Assembly: GCA_012932865.1 (NCBI GenBank)
Contig: SAXG01000026.1
Coordinates: 310,001-374,000 of the forward strand
Source: Amylostereum areolatum
Taxonomy: Eukaryota; Basidiomycota; Agaricomycetes; Russulales; Stereaceae
Direction: 5' to 3'
DNA: 64,000 bases
Of this stretch, positions 11,060-22,010 are shown piece after piece. Numbering within the stretch: the first letter of the stretch is position 1; each line of letters opens with the position of its first letter. The position numbers and the translations under genes were made by a program. The notes under the pieces were generated by a model. That model saw nothing but the letters and a program-made list of their open reading frames with translations. It did no database searches and was not told the DNA's origin.

Positions 11060-11175
11060 GGGTGAGCGGTCCGTGCCGGCGGGCGCCCAAGGGATCTGCG
11101 TGCATATAAGTTCCTGCGACGTTTGCATGTGTGTAGAGTTCGTGTGCATGGGTGAGTGCGGGATGTAGTAAAGGG
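11060..11175 (-). pseudogene. Copied fragment of the VHS-GAT gene exon 9
   Basis: This stretch repeats, with scattered changes, the start of exon 9 of the VHS-GAT gene (14270 downwards), including TSQELICTQIPWA and the following AGTDRS. Part of the preceding intron (CTTTACT...) is included, so it is a genomic copy, not a processed transcript. It lies immediately upstream of the start codon of the small-protein copy 4. Nothing suggests it is translated on its own. Confidence 0.7.
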
Positions 11176-11366
11176 AAAGGGGAAAGGCGTGCAGTGCCAC
11201 TACAAGTGTACAACGCGCGGCGGAAAGGAAGGCCCGAACGTAGTATCCATTCCGTCACATATAAGTAACACATTTTTGTCAGAGAATATCCAATTTCAAA
11301 GAGTTGTGTATCATGTGCGCGGCACGCCAGAGGAGTCTCATCAGACCGTCTCGTCATCACTGAGGG

Positions 11367-11990
11367 TTATCCACCACCGAGGGACCTGTTCATTGCCTGT
11401 TCAAACATACACACCAACCCCCCCATTTGGACCGTCGTCAGGCGGTCTTCACGCCGTGTGTCACTCCTGAATATGACTATCAAGGTGATCGGATCGCCAA
11501 CCTCGAGGCCAAAGGCGTGTTTCGCTTCCTCGTCCACCACGCCAAATTTCATGAACCGGTCCTGCTCTTGAGAAAGACGTCGCGCAAGCGTGGCCAGCAC
11601 GAATGCGGTCCCATCATGATACTCGTCCTGGTACTGCGACGAATCGGAAAGAACGTACTTCTGAACATTTTGTCCAGCATCTTATTCGTGGAATCAAAGC
11701 CGAAGAAGGCGACGCCTTCGAAGGATTTTCGTTCGCAGCTGTCCAGGCGACGGTCCCGTGTCCGAAGATGGGAGAGGGACACCGGAGAGTTCCAGCAACG
11801 TGTCTTGAAGACCGGGCGATTCATCGTCGGGGGATGCTTCGTGGGCATCTTCTGCTGGGCGTTGAGGTAATCCCTCGCCGTGGGCCGTGGCCAGACTGCG
11901 TTCTGTACAAAGGTTAAGATGGCGACGCCGTCATGGGAGTGGCCTCAGGTCCGTCGTATAACCGAGTTCAAGTTAGGCTTTACCCTGTTT
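11367..11990 (-). pseudogene. RPRWW family copy 5, strongly decayed
   Basis: Matches are scattered over several frames: a YDGPEATPM relic of the YDRQATPTP motif near 11970, then VAFFGFDSTNKM (compare AWYGFPTSNKF) near 11700. FGVVDEEAKHAFGLEVGDP and a RLTTVQMGGLVCMFEQA tail run down to 11367. The terminal RPRWW is replaced by NRSLGGG. It is the least conserved copy and is called a pseudogene. Confidence 0.45.
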
Positions 11991-12740
11991 CGAAGGTGTA
12001 AGTAGCAGGCTCACCGAGAGCTCTTCGATCTTGAGAACATCCTGGACACATCGTTGTGTAAATAAGCGACCGCGACTTGTATGCCGTACGGCGAAGACTG
12101 TCCGATTCCCCACGCGGTGTCTTGCGTCGTGTCCCAAGTGACCAAGTCGTGCCACAGTGAAATCATCGCGCATACGACGTTCGAAGATGTGTCTAAGTTG
12201 TACGGCTGTATATCTTGATGATCCACCCACCCTTACCTGCCCCATCGAGCATCCGAGAACGCTGCCACCCACTTCCAATCGACCACGCCCTCGCATTGAA
12301 GCACCGCGTCCAGCGAGACCGGGTCGAGCATAAGTAAGTACCAGGAAGGAGATCCAAGTCATCCTCGCTGGCCCGAGCATGCTCGACGCAACGCGTGGGC
12401 ATACATACACCGGTGCCGAAGCGCACAACCTCCGGGAAATGACACATCGAAGAAGAGGAGGGTAGGGGCGGTGGGGGTGGGCCTGTCAAACCATCGCCAC
12501 CCATATATCACTGAAACGCACGTTAGCCAGACGCAAAAGTAGAGTGAGTCCAATTGAAGACGCACCGACAGCTCCGCACAGGGCTCGACCTCGGCCTTGA
12601 CACGACCGTCGGTCACGACATACGCGTATGCAGATAGAGACGAAAAGCGAACCGAGGACCCACCTGCCTTGCCGTCCCACCCCCCGAACGAACACCAACA
12701 AAAAAGGAGCGATAAAGTAAATTGTGAGCGACCTCCATAA
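11991..12740. other. Intergenic region, no gene recognised
   Basis: Short open frames occur on both strands, but none shows a recognisable domain or a consistent exon structure. It is AT-richer than the neighbouring VHS-GAT exons. Confidence 0.35.
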
Positions 12741-12744
12741 TCCT

Positions 12745-12806
12745 ATGCCTTATATGCCTTATGCCTATGCCTATGCCTATGCGCGATGCAACCAACCAAC
12801 CAACCA
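12745..12806. repeat. Microsatellites (ATGCCT)n and (CAAC)n
   Basis: Tandem TATGCC hexamers (about 12750-12783) are followed at once by five AACC/CCAA tetramers (about 12788-12806). They lie just beyond the 3' end of the VHS-GAT coding region. Confidence 0.7.
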
Positions 12807-12865
12807 ACGTGCCGTGCCCAAAAAACCCAAACCCATCCGTAAGGCGGCTTCCGCCCCCTCCGAGT

Positions 12866-15800
12866 CTAATGCACCCCCCCCGCCGCCGCCGCCGCCACCC
12901 GATGCAACTGCCCCTCCCGCATCAGCTGCGCCGTCCGCTCCGCCACCGCGTCGTACGCGTACCGCACCGGCGCGGGGTGCCACGGCGCGTACCGCCCGCC
13001 CTCCCCGCCCTCCTCCTCCTCCTCGCTCGACTCCTCCCGCCCCCCCCGTCCGCCCCGCCCCTGTCCATGTCCATGTCCATGTCCGCGCCCGCGCCGCGCC
13101 CGTGCCCGTGCCCGCCGTGCTGTGCCCCCATCCCCGTCCGCCCGTCCCCCGCGCGCTCGTAGAACATCTCGTCCGGGTTGAACGCGTCTGCGACAACGCG
13201 AGCGTGAGCGATGATAGCGGGAAAAGAGAGATCGGATGATGATGTGGATAACATAAATTCGAAAAACGCACCGTCCGGATCGTCCGCGACGACCTCCCTG
13301 CGCTTCCCGAGCGCCTTCTTGCTCGGCTTCACGGGCGTCACCGCCTCCTCGTCCTCCTCCTCCTCCCCGCCCGCCCTCCCCGCCCCGCCCGGGGTCGGCA
13401 ACGGCACATGCAGCCGCGCGAGCCCGGTCGGCAGCAGCCCGTCCTGCGCCTGCGGGAGACGCGACGCCGGCGGCGGCGGGCGCGTACGGGTGCATCGACG
13501 GCGGCGCGGACGAGTTCTCCGACGACGGCGAGTGCGAGCGCAGGGAGAGGCCCGGCGAGCGCGGGCCCTGCGGCGCGTGCGGCGGGGGCGCGAGCGAGGT
13601 CTGCGAGGCCTGCGAGGCCTGCGTCGGCGTGAGCAGCGGGGAGAGCGGGTACGGGCCCGAGAGCGCGTGCGCGGAGGGGTGGGGCACGGGCGGGAGCGGA
13701 TGGCGCGGGTTCTCGTGCACCGCCGGGAGGAGGGATGGGATTGGGGGCGGCGAGGGCGAGGGCGAGGGCGAGAGGCTGGGGCTGCGGGAGGAGGACGAGC
13801 CGCCGACGAAGGGCGCGTCCAGGAAGTCGAAGTCTTCGTTCTGCGCGAACACCATCCGCTGTGACGCCGGGGTCAGCGTGCATTCGATGCAACAAGGGAG
13901 AGCGGCTGGGGGGAGGGGAGGTTGGGAGAAAGAAAGGGGGAAAGAAACACACCGAGCGGTCCATGCGCGTGTCCGTCTTGCTCCGTTCCTGCGCCTCCGC
14001 CTCGACCCCAATCCGCTCCACGTCCTCGTACACCCTGAGCACGCTGATGAGCTCCTCGTTCGCGTCGAGGAGCGACGCGAGCAGCTGCTCCTCGACCGTG
14101 AGCTCGATCGGCGCGTCGATGCTCTGGCGGTTCGGCCGGAGCGTGGCGTCGGCCTGGACGTTGGCCTTGGCCTGCTCGCGGAGCTGGCGCGAGCGGTCGG
14201 CGCCGGCGGACGCCCAGGGGATCTGCGTGCATATCAGTTCCTGCGACGTTTTGCATTTCGTGTAGAATTCCTGGGGGTGCGGGTGCGGGCGCGCGTGAGT
14301 AAAGGGGGGAGGGAGCGAGGCGCGCGTAGGCGCGGAAAGAGGGACAGACTTTGATGACGGGGCTGGCCAAGTCCTCGGGCCGCGCAAAGGCTAACGCTTC
14401 CGAGAGGAGTGTGGCGTTCCCGTGCGCGTACCGACACTCCTGGGTGAGGACGGCGAATGTCCTCCTCGACGGGGATGACGCGCGTGCGCGACGACGTGTG
14501 TTTCGTCTTGGCCGACTGGAGGACCGACGCGCAAGCCCGTCAGCGGAAGACAGGGCAAAAAGCGCAGGAAAGCGGGCCTACCGGCGGTTTCGGCGACGTT
14601 TGCTGTTGTTGTTGCCCGAGCTCCTTCGAGGGAATATTCGGGCTGGGAGACTGGGCAGGTTGTGGCGGCCACGACGAGGGCGGAACGAACGATCTTCGTC
14701 GCGGCGCGGGGGGGTTGAACATGGCGTCGTCGTTGTCGAAGGGATAGCCCTAGCGCCGGCGATGAGATGGGGGAAGGTACGTGTGACGCTCGCGCTCACC
14801 TCGTCTGGTTTTCCCGACGGTCTGACCTTCCGCCACAGATGGCGGAAACCATCATTTCGGCCGTGGTTGTTCGCGTCGCCTAGAGAGGGTGCGTGAGCAT
14901 CATAGGTCGGGTGCGGAACGAGGCGTACGCACGTGGAGAACTGGCGTAGGCGGCGGCGGCCAGCACGTCGAGGAGTCGCTCGCGGACGACGGGGGAGGTC
15001 CGGGATGCGGTCAGGACGTCCTCGAGATTTTCGAGGAATTTGCGCGTCATGCATTGATGGACGAACGTCTCGGAAGCGTTACGCAGCATGATCGCCCAAA
15101 GCTGGGGGTCACCACCCACGTCAGACGCAAGGAAGGAGCGAGGAACAGGACGACACTCACGCGCGCGGCGGAAAGCTGTTGAGCGGGTTCGCCGTATCTG
15201 GGACAAGCGTGGACGGTCAGCATGGGAAAAATGAAGAGGAGAAGGAAAGCGGGGGAGCGCTCACTTGAACTCGCGTCGGAGCGCCTTGGCCGCTTCCTTG
15301 GCGTTGGCCTCGCTCGAGGACGACCGATCGCAGACCTCCATGACGATCGCCCAGTCTTCGGAAGCGGTGGCGGTGAGGTAGCCTGGGGGAGGAAATGAAG
15401 AAGGGGGAGGAAGGGGCGGGTGGGTGAGGCCGAGGGAGGGGGGTTGGAAGGAAGGAAAGTACGCACCGATCATGCGCATCAGCTCAGCCTGACCCTCCTC
15501 CACGCGCTCGCGCTGTTCCCTGCGTTCCTTCTCGCGTTCCATGCCGGAACTGGCCCAGTCCCAGAAGCCCTTGCGCTCCTTCTTGTCATCGCGGGCGTGG
15601 ATGGAGCCCTCGGTGGTGTTGTGGGCGGAGAACGAGGCGAGGTCGTCTTCTTTGAGGCTGCGAATCTCCGCGTGATCTCGGGATTTAGCGTCAAATTGAG
15701 GGTCGAGCGCGCTGAGGATGTGAATGGCGGCGGCGGGGTTCCTGCGCTGCTGAGTTTCGGGCTGAATGGCGGGCGGATGAGGGCGGTCGCGACGGGTGGA

Positions 15801-16251
15801 GGGATGGTTCGTGGCGGGGTAGGGAGAGGTGGTCCTTGGTGCTGCGGGCGGGGCGAGGATGTTCTGAGGCGGTGCGTTGGGGATGGAGGCGAGGGAGGAG
15901 GATCGGGAAGCGGTGAGCGGGTGCGGCCTGAGGGGGTCGACGGGCGTGGCCTGGGGGTCGGGGGAGACGACGTGCCAGGGCTCGTCATCGGATGAGGGAG
16001 GATGGGAGTGATCTCGAGTGGACGTGGTGTTGGTGCGGCAGACGTTGGGCGTGAGCGGGCGGGGTAAACGGGCGTGGTCTGAGTTCCGTGGAGATCCTGC
16101 TGGGGAGGAGGGTGAGAGGAGCGGAAGGGGCAGAAGGGAGAGAGAGAGCGCGAACCTCTGAAGAGTTGTTGGACGGGTTGTCGGTCTGCGCCTCTCGGTT
16201 CGAGGGACCCCTCCCGATCTTCTGCTTGTCCCTGATGAACAGTTTCTTCAT
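12866..16251 (-). CDS. VHS-GAT domain protein (LSB5/TOM1/GGA-like endocytic adaptor)
   Basis: Ubiquitin- and cargo-binding adaptor type acting at endosomes or actin patches. Exons run downward from MKKLFIRDKQKIG at 16251. The VHS domain starts at GYLTATASEDWAIVMEVCDR (exons at 15467/15382) and continues through FKYGEPAQQLSAAR and LWAIMLRNASETFVHQ to LDVLAAAAYAS (about 14950). FRHLWRKVRP and DNDDAMFNPPAPRR follow. The GAT three-helix part includes SEALAFARPEDL, EFYTKCKTSQELI, and ELTVEEQLLASLLDANEEL (14270-13953). The C-terminus is low-complexity, with EDEEAVTPVKPSKKALGKR and a GREESSEEEEEGGEGG run. One extra C at 14448/14449 breaks the frame inside VEEDIRRLTQECRYAHGN. More unresolved frame changes occur in the repeats below 13500, so the C-terminal end is approximate. 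Confidence 0.78.
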
Positions 16252-17603
16252 ATCGCGGGTGGCAATATCGACCGGGGGCGAAGTGCGAGAAGGCGAGCAG
16301 GCGGTGGGCGGAAAGAGAAGGAATCGAACGAGAACCACCCAGTCAGTCGAACAGAGTACGAAACCGTGGCGGACCGAACTTGACTCTCCTCCCTCGACAC
16401 CGGCGCTTAGCAGCCACAGCCGCCCGTTTCCACCGCACGTGCCCTTCCCCTCCTCAGGCCTTCCCCTGCTCTCTTCACCTCCCGTTCGCCCTCCTTGTTC
16501 GTTCCTCCTCCTCCCTGCCTCTCGTCGTGTCCACCACCCTCCCCATGCCGCTCTCCACCTCTCCCCGTCTCTCTTCCACATCCGGCCACAGGGTCGCAAG
16601 CCAGAGCGCTGCGCTCCTTGATGAACTCTTGTCTGCCCTCTGATCCCCATCACCCCCATCTCCCTACGCGGTGCACCGTTTTTTTTCTTTCTCCTCTCGT
16701 CCCTCAAAAGCTCTCGCATGCGTCCACGTAGTGCGCTCACCCACCCCGGGCCCCGACCCCTTCTCAAATACACCCACGTTCAACACACCCTGCTCGGTCC
16801 TCCCCCACCCCGAGTCTCATCTCTTGCTCATGATAGTCGCGCTGGTGATATGGCTTATATTTACTTGGGCGCTTTTCGTTCCTGCCGGACACCTTTCTGT
16901 CAGAACCGTGGAGCACAAAATTCGACAGCGCGGTCGTCAGTCAGCCTGTCATCGATCCATCCCTTCAACGACCCGACCCGACCGTCAATCGTCTATTCCC
17001 GCCCATAGCGTGTATCTTTAGAACTCGTTGCGGACCCACCGCGACCGGGCGTACGTGGTCGAGTCGACGTGATCCATATCATTATGATAGCGTACTTATG
17101 GCGCGACATGTCCTCGAGCACTCGCATATATATGTATACCGGCTCGCTTTCATTCCAATCGCAACCATTCCTTGCCTCCGACAAAGTCATCCTTCAGTAC
17201 TTTTCCGCCTGGGGGTAAGTTGCGAGTAATGAAATGGAGGTCGGCCGTGCAAAGGGTGTACATACATAGATCACCACGCACGCCCGCGCTCCCCTGACTC
17301 CCAAGTACCGAAATCTCAAACTCAAACGGCCTCCGACCGTCACCGCGTCCCCGTCCAGACGCCCCCAGCTCGCCTACGGCACAGTCCAAACGTCCCCGAT
17401 CCCACCACTGGCATCAAACGTCCACACCGCCCCTCACCGCGTCCTCTCACGTGACCCCGATCCTCTAAGGGTAAAGGCCTCGGGCGCTCTTCGTCCGTCT
17501 CCACCTTCTCTCCCTTCACCTTCATCCACTCTCCTTCCGTCCTCTGCGAGGCGCCCCCCTTTTTCCTTCTCTTTCACCTTTTTGCTTCATCTGACCCGAC
17601 ACC
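16252..17603. promoter_or_regulatory. Long divergent intergenic region between the VHS-GAT and secreted-protein genes
   Basis: 1.35 kb with no supported gene. The right half contains pyrimidine-rich leader sequence (17500-17600) just before the ATG at 17604, typical of strongly expressed basidiomycete genes. A GATATGG/TATATTT stretch occurs near 16850 and a CATATATATGTATA stretch near 17125. Confidence 0.35.
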
Positions 17604-18443
17604 ATGCGTGCCACCGTCGCCTTCCTCGCCTTCTTCCTCGCGCTCGCTGGCCGAGGTGCGTTTCCCGTTTTCGGCCGCGCGCGCGCCTTCGCGACGACGA
17701 CGAGTAGGGTTTGGCTGACCGATCGCTCGCGCTCTTGTCTCACACAGTGCTCGCTCTCAATATCACCATCGGCGGCGACGTCGGTATGATCAACGCCGAC
17801 CGGTTCCTCACCATCAACGACACCCAGTTGAACAGCGAAGTGCGCCCGTCCCCTCCCCTCCCCTCCCACACCACCCCCATCTCACCCGCTCACCCCCCCC
17901 CCCTCCAGTGCGGCGACATGTGCAAACCCGGCTTCGACGCCATCGCCGTATGTTTCTTTTCCCGCTTCTCCGCGTGGAAACGCCCGACCGTCTGACGCGA
18001 CGGGTCCACCCAGGCGTGCAACGAGGACGACAACTGCTTCTGCGACGCGGACACCGTCGGCAAGGTCGTGATGTGCCAACAATGCTACTTCACCCACATC
18101 ATCGCCGATAACCGCAAGATGCCCGACCCCCGCGCCGGTTCGACCCCCGCTCTCACCGGTATGTTCTCCCCATGTCCCGCTCTCCCCTCCTTCCCTCCGT
18201 ACCCCCCCCCCCCCCCTTTATCCTCGCCGAGCGCTCACATTCCCTTTCTGCGTACAGCCTACGGCAGCGCCTGCAACGCCTCGCTGAACATGATCATCCC
18301 CCCGACCTCCCTCGCCCTCACCCTCCCCGCCAACTGGGATGGTCCCGCCGCCGTAGAAGCTCAGCACCGGCCTCACCGTCATCACCGTCCTCGCCGGCGG
18401 TCTCCTCGGCATCGCCAGCATAGGCATCGTCATCACCATGTAA
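17604..18443 (+). CDS. Small cysteine-rich secreted protein with a GPI-like hydrophobic tail
   Basis: Five exons are clear: 17604-17655, 17748-17839, 17909-17947, 18014-18158 and 18258 onward. The protein starts with a signal peptide (MRATVAFLAFFLALAGRVLA). A compact cysteine domain follows with spacing C-x3-C-x9-C-x5-C-x-C-x10-C-x2-C and an eighth cysteine in SACNASL. The final exon reads through to 18490 in the frame of the ATG. One frame over, it encodes LTVITVLAGGLLGIASIG and stops at 18443. Removing one base in 18355-18361 would join the two, giving a hydrophobic C-terminal tail as in GPI-anchored proteins. The spacing recalls CFEM-type domains but is not a clear match. Surface location is inferred; the role is unknown. 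Confidence 0.6.
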
Positions 18444-18490
18444 ACCGCCTTTCCTCCCCAGGCGCCCTAGAATGGCAGCGTTCGCTGTAA

Positions 18491-19016
18491 GTGCGTGGTG
18501 ATGTGTATGTAGCCAGGGTGTAGAGTAGGGCGAAGGATCGCCGGGCATAATTATTGGGATTTCTTTTTGCTTTCCCTTGCCGGGCGTGCACCGTTGAAGT
18601 CGCCCCACACATCGAGATTCAAAAATAGGGAGATGGCCAGTCAGCATACATAGCACAGCGACACGATAAATAACACAGCCCCGACGACCCAAAAAGCATT
18701 GTAAGTATGTACATACGCATGTCCCTTCGCAGGCGCACCGCTATTATGTATACGATCGAAACGCGAACGCGCGAGCACGGATTTTTAAAGTAGACCGGTA
18801 AAGTAGACCGGTGCTCGATATCAAGAAAACGGGGAGGAGGATCAGGAGACAGGCGCGGGAGGACCAAGAGAGAGTCAGTATCGTACGGGAGCACTCGGGG
18901 GGCCGAAATAATTAACGAGCACGAGAACGACAAAAGTTAAGCAGAGCAGCACAGAGGCGAGGGCAGGAAGCCACGGACGAGGCAAACGAAGGAAAGGGAG
19001 GAGGATACGGGGACGC
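18491..19016. other. Convergent 3' region
   Basis: Between the secreted-protein gene and the end of the hnRNP-like gene. No coding feature was recognised. A short direct repeat AAAGTAGACCGGT occurs twice at about 18788-18812. Confidence 0.4.
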
Positions 19017-21332
19017 CTACCGCGCGTACGGATGGAAACTGTGCTGCCCGCGATTCACACCCATGACCCGCGCCGGTCCCGGCCCCGCCGCGACGTTGTT
19101 CATCCCGCCCCGTCCCCGCACCGCACCGCCGCCCATCATGCCCATGCCCATCCCCTGCCGCATGCCCATCGCCCCCGCCATCCCCGCGCCCATCCCCGCG
19201 TTCGCGCCCATCGGCCCCATCCCGAGCCTCATCGCGCCCGCCCCCACCCCGCCCGCGCCCATCCCCGCGCCCATCCCCCCGACACCCATCCCTCCCATGC
19301 CCCCCATCCCCGCGCCGCCCATGGCGTTCATGCCCCCCATCCCCCCCATCCCTCCCATCCCCATCCCGCCCATCCCCCCCGCACCGGCGCCCATCCCCGC
19401 GCCGCCCCCCATGCTCCCCATCCCGAACCTGCCCATCCCCATCCCCATCATCGGGTTAAACCCGCCCATCATCGGCATCCCGCCCCCCATCATCCCGTTG
19501 AACGGCGCCGCGCCCCCGCCGCCTCCGCCCGCGCCCGCGCCCACGCCCACGCCCACGCCGACGCCCCCGCCCATCTGGCCCATCATCCGCTGGTAGAGCA
19601 TGTTCATCTGCTGCGGGTCCGCCGCCTGCTGGGGCTGCCCGCCGAAGCCGCCCATCCCCGTCGCCGCCACGTTGCCGCCCATGGCGCTGCCGCGCCCGCC
19701 TTGCTCCCCGAACCCGTCTCGGGCGCCCATCCGCGGCTGGTCGCGCTGGCTGCGAGGCTGGGCCGTCTTGACTTCGATCTGCGCAGGGCGACGTCCCGGA
19801 CTCCCGCGTCAGTCCCGATCGCCCTCGAACCCGGTGCCGCCGAACCCCACATACCTGCTTCTCGTCCAGGACGAGCCCCAGCTTGCCCACCAGCTGCGCG
19901 TCGTTGCTGTTGTCCTCGAACGTGACGAACCCGAACCCCTTCGAGCGGCCCGTCTCGCGGTCGACCATGACCGTCGCGTCCACGACCTTGCCAAACGTGC
20001 CGAAGAACGCGCGCATGGAGTCGGACGTCGTCTGCGGCGCCAGCCCGCCGACGAAGTAGCGCGTGTTGCGCAGGTGCTCCTCCCTGGGGATCGCGCGCTT
20101 CGGGTCGATCTAAGCGACGATCGTATCAGTCCTGCGAGCCCCGAGGAAAAGAAAGGGGGGAAAGAAGCGATCGCGTACCGCCTTGCCGTCGAGGAAGTGT
20201 TCGCGGATCATGACCGCATTGACCGACGCCGGGTCTTCGAACGTGAGGAAGGCGAACCCGCGCGATTTACCGTCCGCGTCGCGCACGATCGTGCAGGCGT
20301 CGACCTTGCCAAACTCGGAGAAGTAGCTCCTCAGGCCTTCTGCTCAGCAAAAAGAGGGGGGGGGGGGGCAAAAAATCACGTCACGCCGCGCGATGGGTAG
20401 GTCAGCATGCAAGCCGATGACATTGGCGAATAGGGTAGGCAAAGATAAAGTACCATCTGTTGTATCCCAGGATAAGCCTCCGACAAACATCTTGCTGTAT
20501 GGACGACGTGACGACGGGAGCACCAGAACGAGACGTATGGCGTATGGAGCGAGAGTGTAGCGAGCGACATAGCGAAAGAGAGCGGTAAGTGGGACGTTCC
20601 GCGACGTAAAACAGCGTAGAAGAGATAAGCAGCACGGCGGAGGGGGAATGCGATCTGTGAGTTATCCGAAGATACCGTAGCTGGTGTAGGTGGATCACCC
20701 GTATGCGTGCGTCTAGGCAGTTACATGGCACAGCGGCTTGGGGGGGGTGGGATGGAAGGGCGGATACGTCGAATGCATGCGCATGAAAAGACGGACTCAC
20801 CCTTCGTCCTTCATCTCCGAGGGGCGGACAGGCCGATCGGCGGACCCCGTGGGCACGCTGACGCCGCTGAAGTTGGCCGTCTGCTGTCCCGAGTTCGGTC
20901 GCGGTTGGCGTTCCTGGCTGGGAGTCTGTCGGTAGCTTGAAAACTGTTGAGCGACCTGTGCCGAGTAGGACAAGCCGTTTGAGTCGGTGGAGAGCACCGG
21001 TTTTGCGGGTAAGGGTTTGTGATCCTGAGACGCGGTTGGAATGGCGGCAGGCGCCGACTCTTGTTTGGGCGCCGTAGTGGGTGTCGTGGAGGATGGAGGC
21101 GCGGTCGTGGACGGCGTCGTCGATGCAGGCTCGGACGGTTCCTTTAGAAAATCGAGCGTGTCGTCGTAATCTGCATTAGCGTCGTCACCGGTCGGTACAG
21201 AAAAGTCCTCTCCAAAGTCGTCGTCGCCATACAAACCTAGGAACGGGTTAGGCGCCACGGCAAGAAAGCCACGAAAAGAGGCGGACCATCGTAGAGGTTA
21301 TCATCACCAGACTCTGAGGGCTTGGAGGGCAT
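19017..21332 (-). CDS. Two-RRM hnRNP-like RNA-binding protein (HRP1/Musashi/DAZAP1 type)
   Basis: Likely acts in mRNA 3'-end formation or nuclear export, as Hrp1 does. Exons (minus) are 21332-21287, 21236-20801, 20494-20454, 20339-20179, 20109-19855 and 19778-19017. An acidic, Ser/Thr/Pro-rich N-terminus (GLYGDDDFGEDFSVP) precedes RRM1 (KMFVGGLSWDTTD, then AFLTFED). The linker is AIDPKRAIPREE. RRM2 contains RYFVGGLAPQTTS (RNP2) and GRSKGFGFVTFED (RNP1). The last 240 residues are a Met/Gly low-complexity tail (MGGMGG, GVGVG repeats) ending SFHPYAR, similar in style to the Hrp1 tail. All splice joints keep frame. Intron 1 has a weak GTCCGC donor, and intron 3 (20453-20340) contains a poly-G run. 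Confidence 0.82.
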
Positions 21333-21829
21333 GTCGAACGTGAGCTAGGGACGTCCTGCGGGGGAGAATGGGGTGCGGCCGACGAGCGTGGTGGTGGTTG
21401 TTAAACAAGATTTGAAGTGGCGGAAACGTCCCTGGCAGTTGCCTGTTTCGGGCACCTTCCGAAAGTCACCGCCACCGACAGCCACAGCAGCACTGCTCCC
21501 CCGGGGCGCGGCGACGTCGTTTGCCTCGACCATCTTCATTTCCTGTAATATGCACCCGGCCACGATCCTCCTCCGCAGCTTCTGAACGTGCAATTCACAC
21601 CCACATCTTGTCTTCCTGCCAGTGCGGGGTCCGATTCGGAGTCGATCTGCGAAATCCTACAGACTCTCAGCACACCCTCGGAATCCTGTTCATTATGTAA
21701 ATGGGGCCCAACCTGGCCCAACAGACATCCGTTGGCTGCAAACCGACAGCCAATAAATGACCCCACAGGTCATGTTTACTCTCTTATCCAACGTGCGACA
21801 TAGTGGGAGAATGCAAGGCTACAGTCAAC
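21333..21829. other. Promoter region of the hnRNP-like gene and spacer
   Basis: No supported coding feature. This region separates the hnRNP-like start codon from the OYE relic. Confidence 0.3.
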
Positions 21830-21832
21830 GAC

Positions 21833-22010
21833 TCAACTCTGGAGGAAATCCCTTCCGATTCCGATCAAGGCTCCCTTGTTGTGCTCAGCGCTATTAAACG
21901 CGCTCTCGGACTTGGAGATCCTCTCGTCACCTCGGTGAAAAACTACCCAGTGACCATGTCGGGAATGAAGACGAGCCGGACTAGGATCGACATCGCATAC
22001 CGGCGGCATT
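21833..22010 (-). pseudogene. Relic of an Old Yellow Enzyme exon
   Basis: A short stretch reads NKGALIGIGRDFLQS with degenerate flanks (AFNSAEH before it). It corresponds to EANDGALIGFGRYFLST of the intact OYE gene, at 22728-22790. The similarity extends at DNA level over about 80 bases and fades on both sides. No start, splice sites or continuing frame remain. It lies about 0.5 kb beyond the end of the intact gene on the same strand, so it may be the remains of a tandem copy. Confidence 0.55.

Noticed and set aside
11991..12740. Minus-strand frame of about 150 codons as a gene
   Set aside because: Codon use and residue content look random (Arg/Cys/Gly-rich), and no conserved block or homologue in the window supports it.
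12745..12806. Short tandem repeats considered as a CRISPR array or telomere-like sequence
   Set aside because: Units are only 4-6 bp with no spacers, so they are ordinary microsatellites. CRISPR arrays are not expected in a fungal nucleus.
12866..13864. Long plus-strand frames opposite the VHS-GAT exons (Pro/Arg-rich)
   Set aside because: They are shadows of GC-rich coding DNA on the other strand. The minus strand carries the conserved domains and splice sites.
19032..19925. Long plus-strand His/Pro/Ala-rich frame of about 300 codons
   Set aside because: It is antisense to the Met/Gly-rich tail of the hnRNP-like gene; its repeat content follows from that tail.
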